A stretch of 64,000 bases of DNA from Sphaerisporangium sp. TRM90804 (lineage in GTDB: Bacteria > Actinomycetota > Actinomycetes > Streptosporangiales > Streptosporangiaceae): NCBI RefSeq assembly GCF_029846175.1, contig NZ_JARWAC010000019.1, positions 111,781 through 175,780 on the forward strand. Direction: 5' to 3'. The notes below the pieces were generated by a model, which saw only the letters and a list, made by a program, of their open reading frames with translations, was not told the origin of the DNA and did not search any database. Each line of letters starts with the position of its first letter. The stretch's first letter is position 1. This document shows positions 17,466 through 27,506 of the stretch, piece after piece. A program made the translations under genes and the position numbers.

Positions 17466-20400
17466 TCGGGTCCATGCTCACCCGCACCACGTCGGGAGCC
17501 TTGCGGGCCGATCTCACGCCCGCCGCGCCCTTCAGCGCGCGCGCGAGCGCGCCGCCCGCGCTTCTGGGCACGCGGATCATCAGCCGCTCCTCCACCCCGG
17601 CCGGGTCGCGTCTGGGGGTGTCGAGCGGCACCGGGCCGAGCACGTGTGCTCCCTCGGGCAGGCGCAGGCCGGCGGCCATCTCCCTGACGGCGGCGGGCGT
17701 GCCGGTCAGCGTCGCCATGTGGACGGCCGGGGGGAAGCCCAGGGCGGCGCGGTCGGCCAGCTCCCGCTCGGCGTGGGTGACCGGGTCCCAGCGCAGCAGC
17801 GCCTGGACGGCGGGCACGGCGGCGTCGGCGAGCACGACCAGCTCGGCGGCGGGGCGTAGCAGGGCGGCAGCGTTCATCCAGCGCCGCAGCGCCTCCTCCG
17901 AGGCGCGAAGGTCGGGGCGGCCGAGCATGGCCCATCCGTCGAGCAGCACCGCCGCCGCGTACCCGCCCTCGGCGACCGGCTCGGCCCCGGGCGTCGCCAC
18001 CACCAGCGCCGGGGCCGGCCCGACGGCCGCCAGCACGCCGTCACGCCCCGACGTCCTCACCGGCACCGAGGGAAACGCCCGCCCGAGCTCCTCGGCGGTG
18101 CGCCGCGCGCCCACGACGACGGCCCTGACCCGGTTCCCCCCGCAGGAGGCACACCGCCACCCCCCGGCGATGCGCCCGCACCACCGGCAGTACGGCGCCG
18201 AATGCCCCCCGCGCAGCGCCAGCGGCCCCCCGCACAACGGCCCTCCGCCCGCCACCGCCGGGAAGCCCGGACCCCCCCGCGCCACGGCGGCCCCGGGGTC
18301 TTCGAGGGCTCCTTGGTGCGCCGAACCCCCGGCGGCGGTGGCGCTCCCCCGGCCCGCCGGGATGCCGGAAGTCCCCCCGCCCGCCGGGATGCCAGGAATC
18401 CCCGGTCGCCCCGTATCGGAAGTCCCCTGGCTCCCCGGGGTGCCGGAGGTCCCCCGACCCACCCGAGTGCCGGGAGCCCCGTGGCCCCCCGGGATGCCAG
18501 GAATCCCCTCGCCCCCCGGAGTACCGGGAGCCGTCTGGCCCGCCGGAGTGCCGAAAGTCCCCCGACCCGCCCCGGCCCTCCGGGCATTCGCGGCCCCTCG
18601 ACCCGGCAGGCTCCCCTGGGCGGGCGGAATCGGGGCCAGGGCCTGGGGAGGGTGGACGCAGCGGGCGGGGGCCCTGCACGACTGGCAGGCCAGGGCGGGA
18701 ACGTAGCCGCGGCGGGGAACCTGGACGAGGACCGGGCCGGTCGCCAGGCCCTGCTTGAGGGCGTTCCAGGCGACGCTGGGCAGGCGGGCGGCGCGGGCGG
18801 CCTCGTCCCTGGCGAGGTCGGCGTCGTCGCCCGCGGGGCGCACCCTGGGCGCGTGCCGCCGCAGGGCCTCGCGCGGCGGGGTGATCGCGCGGGCCCAGCC
18901 CGTGGCGATCATCTGCGTCGCCTCCGCGGTGCGGGCGTAGCCCGCGATCAGCATGGCCGCGCCGGTGAGGTGGGCGCGCAGCGCCAGGACCTCGCGGGCG
19001 TGCGGGTAGGGCGCCAGCCGCTCGGCGTGCAGGTCGTCGCCGTCGTCCCAGATGACCGCCAGGCCGAGGCCGCGCACCGGCGCGAACGCCGCCGCCCGGG
19101 TGCCGACGGCCACCCGGACCTCCCCCCGCAGCACACGCAGCCATCGCCGGTACCGCTCGGCGGGCCCGAGGTCGGCGGTCAGCGCGACGTGCATTCCCTC
19201 GCCGAGTGCCTCGCGCAGGGCGGCGTCGAGCACCGCCACGTCCTTGCCGTCGGGCGCCACCACGACGGCCCCCCGGCCGCCGCGCACGGTGGCCAGCACC
19301 GCCAGGGCGACCCCCGACGCCCACGCGCCCACGGTGACCCCCGCCTCCTGCCCGCGCCCCCGGCGCGCCTTCGCGCGCCCACCCCGCGCGCCGCCCTCGG
19401 CGGACACCGCGCCGGGGCTTCCGGGCGACCCGTCACCCGAGGAACCGTCACCGCCGGAGGGACGCCCCCCCGTACCCGGCAGAACGGCCCAGACCGCATG
19501 GGGCGTCCGCCCCTCGGCCAGGGCGGTGAGGAAGGACCGCCCCGTGGGGTACTCGCCCCAGATCCCCACCTCCCCCACCGGCGGCGCGCCGGAGGGCTCG
19601 GTGTGTGAGCCTTCGGTCTCCGTCTCGGCCGGGCCCACGGCCGCCTCGGGGGCGGCTGGGGGCGCTTCGGCCGTCTCGGTGAGCGCGACGCCGGGTTCCG
19701 CTCGCACCCGGGCCGCCGGCGGCGCCCCCTCGGCGGGCGGCGCCCCCTCGGCGGCGGGCGTCTTGCCGGCGGCGGGCGTCTTGCCGGCGGGGGGCACCTT
19801 CTCGGCGGGGGACGTCTTGTCGCCGGTGGGCGCCTCGGCGCGGCCCGAGCCTTCGGTCTCCGTCTCGGCCGGGCCCACGGCCGCCTCGGGGGCGGCTGGG
19901 AGGGCTTCGGCCGTCTCGGTGAGCGCGACGCCGGGTTCCGCTCGCACCCGGGCCGCCGGCGGCGCCCCCTCGGCGGCGGGCCCTCCCTCGGCGGGGAGCG
20001 TCTTGCCGGCGGGCGTCTTGTCGCCGGGGGGCGCCTCGGCGCGGGCGTGGCGGGGGGGTATGGCGAGGCGGAGGACGTCGGACATGGTGCCGGCGTAGCG
20101 GTCGGCCACGGCGCGGCAGAGAGCGGCGACCTCCGGGGTGAGCACGGGCTCGGGCGAGACCACGCGCTCCAGGGGGGAGAGCTTGCCCTCGTGCTCGGTG
20201 GTCGCCGCGCGCTCAAGCACGAAGCCGTCGACGAGCTTCCCGGCGAAGCGGACCCTGACGCGGCAGCCGGGAACGGCGTCGGCCGCCATCGTCTCGGGGA
20301 CGAGGTAGTCGAAGGGACGGTCGAGGTGCGGCAACGGCGTGTCGACGAGCACCCGCGCGATCGGCGACTCCTCCGCAGGCACCACCGCCCCCTTAGCGGG

Positions 20401-20742
20401 CACCACCGCGCCTGTGGCGGGCACCGTGCCCGTGGCCGGGCTCGCACTCCGGGGCACCGCTGGGCTCTTGGGCGCCCCTGGGCTACCAGCCTGGCTCGCG
20501 CTGCTGGGCGGACCCGGGCTCTCGGCCTGGTTCGCACTGTTGGACGAACCAGGGCTCTCGGACCGGCTCGCGGCCTTGGACGAACCAGGGCTCTCGGACC
20601 GGCTCGCGGTCTTGGGCGGGCCCAGGCTCTGGGGCGGGCCCTCGGCTGGGAAGGGGAGGGCGTGGTGGACGTTCTCGCCGGAGGGCGTGCCGAGGGCCGG
20701 ATCAGGGGTCCGGGTTGGGGCGGGCGCCTTGGCGGAGGTCAC
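17452..20742 (-). CDS. priA: Primosomal protein N' (PriA), helicase motifs lost, with large insertions
   Basis: This 1096-residue product is far longer than usual actinobacterial PriA. Recognisable parts are the DNA-binding domain (about 127-230: IARVLVDTPLPHLDRPFDYLVP), a helicase-like core (about 465-680) without a Walker A motif and with WDDGDD in place of the DEAH-type box, the zinc-binding cysteines, and the C-terminal domain ending MDPIDLI. Loss of helicase motifs is normal in actinobacteria, where PriA is thought to load DnaB structurally. Unusual are a 100-residue Ser/Pro tail with SESPGSS repeats, a near-exact repeat with an 80-residue period (about 234-299 and 302-379), and a 140-residue Gly/Pro-rich insert between cysteines 695 and 837. 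The GTG start has a GGA-type site. A frameshift origin of the insert is not excluded. Confidence 0.85.
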   Translation of the reverse strand: MTSAKAPAPTRTPDPALGTPSGENVHHALPFPAEGPPQSLGPPKTASRSESPGSSKAASRSESPGSSNSANQAESPGPPSSASQAGSPGAPKSPAVPRSASPATGTVPATGAVVPAKGAVVPAEESPIARVLVDTPLPHLDRPFDYLVPETMAADAVPGCRVRVRFAGKLVDGFVLERAATTEHEGKLSPLERVVSPEPVLTPEVAALCRAVADRYAGTMSDVLRLAIPPRHARAEAPPGDKTPAGKTLPAEGGPAAEGAPPAARVRAEPGVALTETAEALPAAPEAAVGPAETETEGSGRAEAPTGDKTSPAEKVPPAGKTPAAGKTPAAEGAPPAEGAPPAARVRAEPGVALTETAEAPPAAPEAAVGPAETETEGSHTEPSGAPPVGEVGIWGEYPTGRSFLTALAEGRTPHAVWAVLPGTGGRPSGGDGSSGDGSPGSPGAVSAEGGARGGRAKARRGRGQEAGVTVGAWASGVALAVLATVRGGRGAVVVAPDGKDVAVLDAALREALGEGMHVALTADLGPAERYRRWLRVLRGEVRVAVGTRAAAFAPVRGLGLAVIWDDGDDLHAERLAPYPHAREVLALRAHLTGAAMLIAGYARTAEATQMIATGWARAITPPREALRRHAPRVRPAGDDADLARDEAARAARLPSVAWNALKQGLATGPVLVQVPRRGYVPALACQSCRAPARCVHPPQALAPIPPAQGSLPGRGAANARRAGAGRGTFGTPAGQTAPGTPGGEGIPGIPGGHGAPGTRVGRGTSGTPGSQGTSDTGRPGIPGIPAGGGTSGIPAGRGSATAAGGSAHQGALEDPGAAVARGGPGFPAVAGGGPLCGGPLALRGGHSAPYCRWCGRIAGGWRCASCGGNRVRAVVVGARRTAEELGRAFPSVPVRTSGRDGVLAAVGPAPALVVATPGAEPVAEGGYAAAVLLDGWAMLGRPDLRASEEALRRWMNAAALLRPAAELVVLADAAVPAVQALLRWDPVTHAERELADRAALGFPPAVHMATLTGTPAAVREMAAGLRLPEGAHVLGPVPLDTPRRDPAGVEERLMIRVPRSAGGALARALKGAAGVRSARKAPDVVRVSMDPIDLI
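19606..20043 (-). repeat. In-frame duplication inside priA
   Basis: Two copies with a 240-bp period encode the segment RVRAEPGVALTETAEA to ETETEGS twice with nearly no change (residues 265-299 and 345-379). The CTTCGGTCTC word recurs exactly 240 bp apart at 19611 and 19851, so the duplication is recent. Confidence 0.85.
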
Positions 20743-21115
20743 TTCAAGTTCCTACCAGACGGCGCCGACGGAGCGGGGGTGGGCTCGCGGCCCGCCAGAA
20801 GACGGGGGTGGGCTCGCGGCCCGCCAGAAGACGGGGGTGGGCTCGCGGCCCGCCAGCGGGCCGCGCGAAGTCGCCCCCGGCGGCTGGACGCCTCCCCGGC
20901 GGACACGTCCGCCGGGGTCGCCCGTTCGCCGGGAGCCCGTTCGTCCAGGCCCGTCCGGCGAGGGTGGCCCGCTCGCCGGGAGCCCGTTGGCCCGAAGGCC
21001 CGTTCGCCCGGGACCCTGCTCGCCCAGGGCCGCTCACTCGCGGGCCGCTCGCCGGGAGCCCGTTGGCCGAAAGCCCGTTCGCCCGGGGCCCGCTCGCTCG
21101 GGGGCCGTTCGACGG
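20743..21115. repeat. Repeat-filled spacer between metK and priA
   Basis: This 373-bp spacer has no gene. Next to the priA start are three copies of a 29-bp unit (GACGGGGGTGGGCTCGCGG core) at 20771, 20801 and 20830. Next to the metK stop are units starting CGGGAGCCCGTT at 20930 (47 bp), 20977 (76 bp) and 21053, the last running into the metK stop codon at 21116. Confidence 0.8.
20894..20917 (-). terminator. Hairpin between metK and priA
   Basis: The arms 20894-20904 and 20907-20917 are perfectly complementary (CCCCGGCGGAC type), leaving a tight loop. It could end the metK transcript. Confidence 0.5.
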
Positions 21116-22309
<1,194 letters not shown>

Positions 22310-22443
22310 CTCAGTGGCTCCTCATGCAGCGGCTGCTGACGTCGTGGGCTTGGCACGAGACGGCCGAAGCGCTCCGCGCAGAGTGTAGCCTCACCCGCGG
22401 CGGCATCGCCCAACCGTCGTGACCGGTGGTCGTGGTCGACGGC

Positions 22444-22812
22444 CTAGAGGTCGGGAAGCGGATCCCTGGGCAGGTCACCCGGCGAGAAAGCCTCCGCGTC
22501 CGCCGCCCCCACGACGGCGACGTACTCCTCGTCGACCTCGAAAACCGTACCACCCAATCTGATCGTGGGCCCGGCGGCGAACTCCACTGGGCCCAGCCGG
22601 GTGTGTCGCGGATGCGTGGCCCAGACGGCAGCGGGTTCGAAGCGGCTGAACACCTTGGTGGCCAGCACGGTGATGAAGCGGTCGCTCACCAGGATCATGT
22701 AGTTGCTCACGCCCGCCGCGCCGACCATGGTGACCGGGAAGACGTAGTGGATCTCCTCGCCGGGCGGGAGCAGCGAACGGCAGCGTTGCCTCACGGCGGC
22801 GGTCACCGGCAT
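22444..22812 (-). CDS. Small unknown protein
   Basis: I do not recognise this 122-residue protein. ATG 22812 is chosen because GAGGGGG lies 8 nt upstream and the N-terminus (PVTAAVRQRCRSLLPPGEEIHYVFPVT) then has ordinary protein composition. Beta-strand-rich segments such as YMILVSDRFITVLAT, WATHPRHTRLGPVEF and IRLGGTVFEVDEEYVAVV resemble small PH-like or bacterial 'phosphopeptide-fold' proteins that actinomycetes encode in many copies, but this is only a fold guess. No membrane segment. It lies 100 bp after coaBC on the same strand and 134 bp before metK, and could be part of that transcript. Confidence 0.65.
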   Translation of the reverse strand: MPVTAAVRQRCRSLLPPGEEIHYVFPVTMVGAAGVSNYMILVSDRFITVLATKVFSRFEPAAVWATHPRHTRLGPVEFAAGPTIRLGGTVFEVDEEYVAVVGAADAEAFSPGDLPRDPLPDL

Positions 22813-22912
22813 CGTCACAGCCCCCTCGCTCGGGACTCCCCCAATGGCAGTATCCGCCGGTCGCCGGTCTCCATCAAGCGGCGGGGCGCGCGGATCACGC
22901 CCGGCGGGGAAG

Positions 22913-24136
22913 TCAGAAAAGGCGGGCGGCGACCAGGCCCCAGAGGGTGTCGGCCAGCTCCTCCTTGGGGCCGCGCGGCACCTCGACGGCCTCGCCGCCC
23001 GCGGCGAGGATGACCGCGGCGTTGTCGGGCGTGCCGAACGCCAGGCCGCCGCCCACCTGGTTGACCACCAGCAGGTCGCAGCCCTTGCGTTCGAGCTTGG
23101 CACGGCCGTTGGCCAGCACGTCGTCGGTCTCGGCGGCGAACCCGGCGATCACCTCGGGGGACGGCTTGCGCCCCTCCCTGCGCCGGTCGCACAGCTCGGC
23201 CAGGATGTCGGGGTTCTTGGCGAGCCGGATGGGCTCGGGCTCGCCGGACGTCTTCTTGATCTTGGAGTCGCTCGCCGCGATCGGGCGGAAGTCGGCGACG
23301 GCCGCCGCCATGACCACCGCGTCGGCCCGCTCGGCGGCCTCCAGCACGGCGGTGCGCAGCTCGGCCGCGGACTCCACGCGGACCACGGCGGCTCCGGCGG
23401 GGTCGGGAAGCGCCACGTTGGCGGCGACCAGGGTGACCCTGGCCCCCCGCGCCACGGCGGTGCGCGCCAGGGCGTACCCCTGGAGGCCGGACGAGCGGTT
23501 GCCGATGTAGCGCACGGGGTCGATGGCCTCGCGGGTGCCGCCCGCCGAGACGACCACGTGCCGCCCGGCGAGGTCGCGCGGGCGGCCCGCGAGGACCCCC
23601 CGGCAGACCTCGAAGATCTCACGCGGGTCGGGCAGGCGCCCGGGGCCGGTGTCGGCTCCGGTGAGCCGGCCCACCGCGGGGTCGATCACCAGAGTGCCCC
23701 GCTCGCGCAGGGTCGCGACGTTGGCGCGGGTCGCGGGGTGCTCCCACATCTCGGTGTGCATGGCCGGGGCCAGCACCACCGGGCAGCGCGCGGTGAGCAG
23801 CGTGTTGGTCAGCAGGTCGCCGGCGAGGCCGTGCGCGGCCTTGGCCAGGATGTCGGCGGTCGCCGGGGCCACCACGACGAGATCGGCCGCCTGCCCGATG
23901 CGGACGTGCGGCACCTCGTGGACGGACTCCCACACCTCGCTGGTGACGGGCGAGCCCGAGAGCGCCGCCCAGGTGGGCTCGCCGACGAACCGCAGGGCGT
24001 CGCGGGTCGGGACGACCCGGACCTCGTGCCCGGACTCGGTGAACAGGCGCAGCAGCTCGCACGCCTTGTAGGCGGCGATGCCCGCGCCCACGCCGAGGAC
24101 GACACGCGGCCGGGAAGGGCCCTCGCCAGCCATCAC
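22913..24136 (-). CDS. coaBC: Phosphopantothenoylcysteine synthetase/decarboxylase
   Basis: A 407-residue bifunctional enzyme of coenzyme A synthesis. The N-terminal CoaC flavoprotein half begins VVLGVGAGIAAYKACELLR and carries the substrate motif PAMHTEMW; the CoaB half starts around residue 190 (GRHVVVSAGGTREAIDPVRYIGN) and includes the AAAVADFRP motif and the KIKK segment. The start is either GTG 24136 or the adjacent ATG 24133. It follows rpoZ by 19 bp, the normal actinobacterial order. Confidence 0.95.
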   Translation of the reverse strand: MMAGEGPSRPRVVLGVGAGIAAYKACELLRLFTESGHEVRVVPTRDALRFVGEPTWAALSGSPVTSEVWESVHEVPHVRIGQAADLVVVAPATADILAKAAHGLAGDLLTNTLLTARCPVVLAPAMHTEMWEHPATRANVATLRERGTLVIDPAVGRLTGADTGPGRLPDPREIFEVCRGVLAGRPRDLAGRHVVVSAGGTREAIDPVRYIGNRSSGLQGYALARTAVARGARVTLVAANVALPDPAGAAVVRVESAAELRTAVLEAAERADAVVMAAAVADFRPIAASDSKIKKTSGEPEPIRLAKNPDILAELCDRRREGRKPSPEVIAGFAAETDDVLANGRAKLERKGCDLLVVNQVGGGLAFGTPDNAAVILAAGGEAVEVPRGPKEELADTLWGLVAARLF

Positions 24137-24155
24137 GGGACTTTCTGCCGGACCC

Positions 24156-24419
24156 TCAGCCCTCGATGGGCTCGGAGGTCAGCAGACCCTCGGAGACCTC
24201 GCGCAGCGCGATGGAGAGCGGCTTCTCCTGGGCGTGGGTCTCCACGAGCGGCCCGACGTACTCGAGCAGGCCCTCGCCGAGCTGGGAGTAGTAGGCGTTG
24301 ATCTGGCGCGCCCGCTTCGCGCCCATGATGACCAGGCTGTACTTGCTGTCGACGACCTCAAGGAGCTGGTCGATCGGCGGGTTGGTGATGCCTTCGGCTG
24401 CCGGGGCAGTGCCTGCCAC
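24156..24419 (-). CDS. rpoZ: RNA polymerase omega subunit
   Basis: An 87-residue protein with the family core [32 protein letters not shown] and the C-terminal [16 protein letters not shown]. Omega binds the beta-prime C-terminus and helps assembly. GTG start. It lies between gmk and coaBC, the conserved order. Confidence 0.95.
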   Translation of the reverse strand: MAGTAPAAEGITNPPIDQLLEVVDSKYSLVIMGAKRARQINAYYSQLGEGLLEYVGPLVETHAQEKPLSIALREVSEGLLTSEPIEG

Positions 24420-24535
24420 GTCGTCGGCCTCTCATTCGGATGTCGATATCGGTCTCGGCGAAGGATACCAAGCTCTGACCGGTCGCCCGGACGTTCCGCC
24501 TGCGGCGGCCGTCCGCGGGGCACCGGCTCGGCCGC

Positions 24536-25231
24536 TCAGTGGAGCGGCGGGTCGTGCGTCAGCAGCTCGGTGAGCCGGCCGCAGACCTCCTTCACCGCCG
24601 TGTTGACCAGCGTGAGGTCGAACTCCTTCTCGGCCGCCAGCTCGACACGCCCGGCCGCCAGGCGCCGCGCGATGACGTGCTCGGGCTCGGTGCCGCGGCC
24701 GCGCAGGCGGCTCTCCAGCTCCTCCCAGCTCGGCGGGGCCAGGAAGACCAGCAGGGCCTCGGGCATGCTGTCGCGGACCTGCCGCGCCCCCTGCAGATCG
24801 ATCTCCAGGAGTGTCGGCACCCCCTCGGCCAGCTTGCGCTCGACGGCCGCGCGGGGTGTTCCGTAGCGGTTGCCGGCGAACTCGGCCCATTCGAGCAGCT
24901 CGCCGCCGGCCACCAGCCGGTCGAACTCGGCGTCGGAGACGAAGAAGTACTCCACGCCGTGGGTCTCCCCCGGGCGGGGGGCCCTGGTGGTCACCGAGAC
25001 CGACAGCCACACCTCCGGGTGTGACCGCCGAAGCTCGGCGACGACCGTGGACTTGCCGACGCCCGACGGCCCGGACAGGACCGTGAGGCGCCTTCCCTTC
25101 GGCCCGGAGGAGACGTCGGTCCCCTCCGGACTTCCGGATGGAGGCATGGGGCCACCGTCACGCGTCCCCGGCCCTCCGAAAACGGGCGCCTCGTGGGCGC
25201 CGCCCTCTTCGGGCCAGGACGTACCGGTCAC
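24536..25231 (-). CDS. gmk: Guanylate kinase
   Basis: A 231-residue enzyme that phosphorylates GMP to GDP. The Walker A motif GPSGVGKS is at 54-61, followed by the GMP-binding segment [21 protein letters not shown] and the lid region with RLRGRGTEP. The first 45 residues are a low-complexity extension; the ATG at 25147 (residue 29) would give a shorter, equally plausible protein. The gene continues the mihF-gmk-rpoZ order. Confidence 0.94.
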   Translation of the reverse strand: MTGTSWPEEGGAHEAPVFGGPGTRDGGPMPPSGSPEGTDVSSGPKGRRLTVLSGPSGVGKSTVVAELRRSHPEVWLSVSVTTRAPRPGETHGVEYFFVSDAEFDRLVAGGELLEWAEFAGNRYGTPRAAVERKLAEGVPTLLEIDLQGARQVRDSMPEALLVFLAPPSWEELESRLRGRGTEPEHVIARRLAAGRVELAAEKEFDLTLVNTAVKEVCGRLTELLTHDPPLH

Positions 25232-25266
25232 ACCACACCCCCGTCGATCTTGCAGGCGAGCCGAGA

Positions 25267-25590
25267 TCAGCTCTCGGCGCCGCCGAACTCCCGCTCGAGA
25301 GCGGCCCGCTGGTTCGCACCGAGACCCCGTACGCGACGGGACTCGGCGATACCGAGCCGCTCCATGAGCTGCTTGGCGCGGACCTTGCCCACGCCGGGGA
25401 GCGACTCCAAAAGCGCCGACACCTTCATCTTGCCGATGACGTCGTCGGTCTGACCATCCTTCAGCACCTCGGCCAGAGAAACCGCGCCGTGCTTGAGCCG
25501 GTTCTTGACCTCGGCACGCTCTTTACGGGCCTTGGCAGCCTTCTCTAGGGCTGCGGCGCGCTGCTCGGGGGTCAGGGGAGGAAGAGCCAC
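25267..25590 (-). CDS. mihF: Actinobacterial integration host factor (mIHF)
   Basis: A 107-residue nucleoid protein. The helical N-terminus ([29 protein letters not shown]) is followed by the helix-two-turn-helix core ([35 protein letters not shown]), as in sIHF of Streptomyces. It binds and bends DNA and affects development and antibiotic production. The GTG start has GAGGTGA upstream. It lies just before gmk, its usual place. Confidence 0.93.
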   Translation of the reverse strand: MALPPLTPEQRAAALEKAAKARKERAEVKNRLKHGAVSLAEVLKDGQTDDVIGKMKVSALLESLPGVGKVRAKQLMERLGIAESRRVRGLGANQRAALEREFGGAES

Positions 25591-25787
25591 GCCGGGTCAC
25601 CTCGAATTTCTGTCGATGTACTCGGACGGGAGGGGAAACTAGCTGGTCTTGGGCTTCCAGGCAACGTCAAGACCAGTTTCTGCCCCCAGAAATCTAATTT
25701 CCTCACCGTGGGTGACGCGCCGGTAGCGCTGCGTCTACGAAAACACGCCTCAACAGGGTTCTCACGCCCGTGACGAGCCGGTTGTGC

Positions 25788-25817
25788 GGCCGGCCCGCGC
25801 GACGCCGCGCGCCGGCC
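25788..25817 (-). terminator. Terminator after pyrF
   Basis: GGCCGG 25788-25793 pairs with 25812-25817 and GCGCG 25797-25801 pairs with 25806-25810, around a 4-nt loop. It lies 20 bp after the pyrF stop and separates the pyr operon from mihF. Confidence 0.65.
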
Positions 25818-25836
25818 CCGGAGCCGTCCCGCGGGG

Positions 25837-26535
25837 TCAGCTCGGGACGACCCGGCGAAGGGCCGCGGCGATGCCGGCGGCGGTCGCGCCGGGGTCGGCG
25901 GAGCCCGTGATGGGCCTCCCGATGACGAGAAGATCGGCCCCGTCGGCGATAGCCTGCTCCGGAGTCGCTACTCTTGCCTGATCCTGGGTGTCGGAGCCGA
26001 CGGGCCTGACCCCCGGGGTGATGAGCGTGATGTCGGGCCCGACCTCCGCTCGCACCGCGGCGACCTCGCGGGGCGAGCAGACGAGTGCCCGGGCGCCCGC
26101 GCCGACGGCCTCGACCGCCAGACGGCGCACGGCGTCCCCGGAGGGTCCCCTGACCCCCAGGCGCTCGAGATCGTCCTCCGAGAGCGACGTCAGGGCCGTC
26201 ACGGCGGCGATGCAGGTGTTCGGGACGGCGTCCACGGCGGCCTGGATCATGGCGCGCCCGCCCGCGGCGTGCACGGTCAGGATGGCCGGCTTGAGCCGCG
26301 CGACGGCGCGGGCGGCCCCGGCGACGGTGTTCGGGATGTCGTGGAGCTTGAGATCGAGGAAGACCTGGACCCCGGTGGCCCCGCGAACCGAGGCGATCAC
26401 GTCCGGGCCGTAACGCAGGTACAGTTCGAGGCCGACCTTCACGGTGCTCACGTGCGGCGTCACCGCGGCAGCCCAGCGGGCCGCCGTCTCCAGGTCAGGT
26501 GCGTCCAGGGCGACGGCGATGGGTGCGGACGTCAC
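25837..26535 (-). CDS. pyrF: Orotidine 5'-phosphate decarboxylase, type 1
   Basis: A 232-residue enzyme that converts OMP to UMP. The catalytic array is DLKLHDIPNT with Asp61, Lys63 and Asp66, preceded by KVGLELYL and followed by TPGVRP and GRPITGS. This is the short type 1 form; mycobacteria carry the longer type 2 form. The GTG start overlaps the pyrD stop by 4 bp, so translation is coupled. Confidence 0.95.
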   Translation of the reverse strand: MTSAPIAVALDAPDLETAARWAAAVTPHVSTVKVGLELYLRYGPDVIASVRGATGVQVFLDLKLHDIPNTVAGAARAVARLKPAILTVHAAGGRAMIQAAVDAVPNTCIAAVTALTSLSEDDLERLGVRGPSGDAVRRLAVEAVGAGARALVCSPREVAAVRAEVGPDITLITPGVRPVGSDTQDQARVATPEQAIADGADLLVIGRPITGSADPGATAAGIAAALRRVVPS

Positions 26536-27506
26536 AGAGAGCTCTCCTCCAGATCGATGCGGTGCCGGGGCCCCGCCCCGGGCGGTCGGTGTGCCAGCCC
26601 GACGGCGTCGGCCAGGCGTTCGAAGCCGCGTTCCTTCAGGAGCTCCTCCAGCTCCCGCAGGATGCGCAGCCCCGCGTAGGGGTCATGGAACAGCGCGGTG
26701 CCCACCGAGACCACGCAGGCGCCCGCCAGGACCAGTTCCAGGGCGTCGCGCCCGCTGAGCACGCCGCCCATGCCGACGAGCGGCACGCCGGGCAGCGCGG
26801 CGTGCACCTGCCACAGGCAGCGCACGGCCAGCGGGCGCACCGCGGGGCCCGAGAGCCCGCCGGTGCCGGCCGCGAGCGCGGGGCGCATGGTGTCGACGTC
26901 GATGCTCATGCCCAGCGGCGTGTTGATCATCGCCAGGGCGTCGGCGCCGCCGTCGACGCAGGCGCGGGCGACCGCGACGATGTCGGCCACGTCGGGCGCC
27001 AGCTTGGCGACCACCGGCACGTCGTAGCGCATGGTGGCGCGCACCGAGGCGATCACCTCGGCCGAGGCGGCGGGGTCGCGGGCGAACACCCGCCCGACGT
27101 CCTCGACGTTCGGGCACGAGAGGTTGACCTCCACGGCCGTCACGCCGGGCGCGTCGGCCAGCCTGCGCGCCAGCGCGGTGTACTCCGCGACGCTGCCGCC
27201 CGCGATCGACACCACGGCCCGGGCCCCGTGGTCGAGCAGGCCGGGCAGCTCGGTCTCCAGGAAGGCGTCCACGCCGGGCCCCTGCAGGCCGACGGCGTTC
27301 AGCATGCCCGAGGGGGTCTCGGCCATGCGGGGGGTCGGCCGCCCGGCCCTCGGGGCCATGGTGATCGACCGCGTCACGACCGCGCCGAGGCGCCCGAGGT
27401 CGAAGAACTGGGAGAGCTCGGCGCCGGAGGCGGCGCACCCGGCGGCCGTGGTGATCGGGTTGGCCAGTTCGACGTGCGCCAGGTACGTCCGCATGTCAAC
27501 TGACAT
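26532..27506 (-). CDS. pyrD: Dihydroorotate dehydrogenase, class 1B catalytic subunit
   Basis: About 324 residues from ATG 27506, which has GGGAGG about 13 nt upstream; ATG 27494, one base after the pyrK stop, is the alternative. Substrate and FMN motifs are NPITTAAGCAASG near the start, EVNLSCPNVED with the catalytic-base cysteine of class 1 enzymes, NTPLGM and GMGGVLSGRDALE. The class 1B assignment rests on the adjacent PyrK partner. The pair oxidises dihydroorotate and passes electrons to NAD. Confidence 0.94.
   Translation of the reverse strand: MSVDMRTYLAHVELANPITTAAGCAASGAELSQFFDLGRLGAVVTRSITMAPRAGRPTPRMAETPSGMLNAVGLQGPGVDAFLETELPGLLDHGARAVVSIAGGSVAEYTALARRLADAPGVTAVEVNLSCPNVEDVGRVFARDPAASAEVIASVRATMRYDVPVVAKLAPDVADIVAVARACVDGGADALAMINTPLGMSIDVDTMRPALAAGTGGLSGPAVRPLAVRCLWQVHAALPGVPLVGMGGVLSGRDALELVLAGACVVSVGTALFHDPYAGLRILRELEELLKERGFERLADAVGLAHRPPGAGPRHRIDLEESSL

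Noticed and set aside
22310..22443. Possible SAM riboswitch upstream of metK
   Set aside because: No conserved SAM-I or SAM-II elements were found; only a plain ribosome site precedes the TTG.
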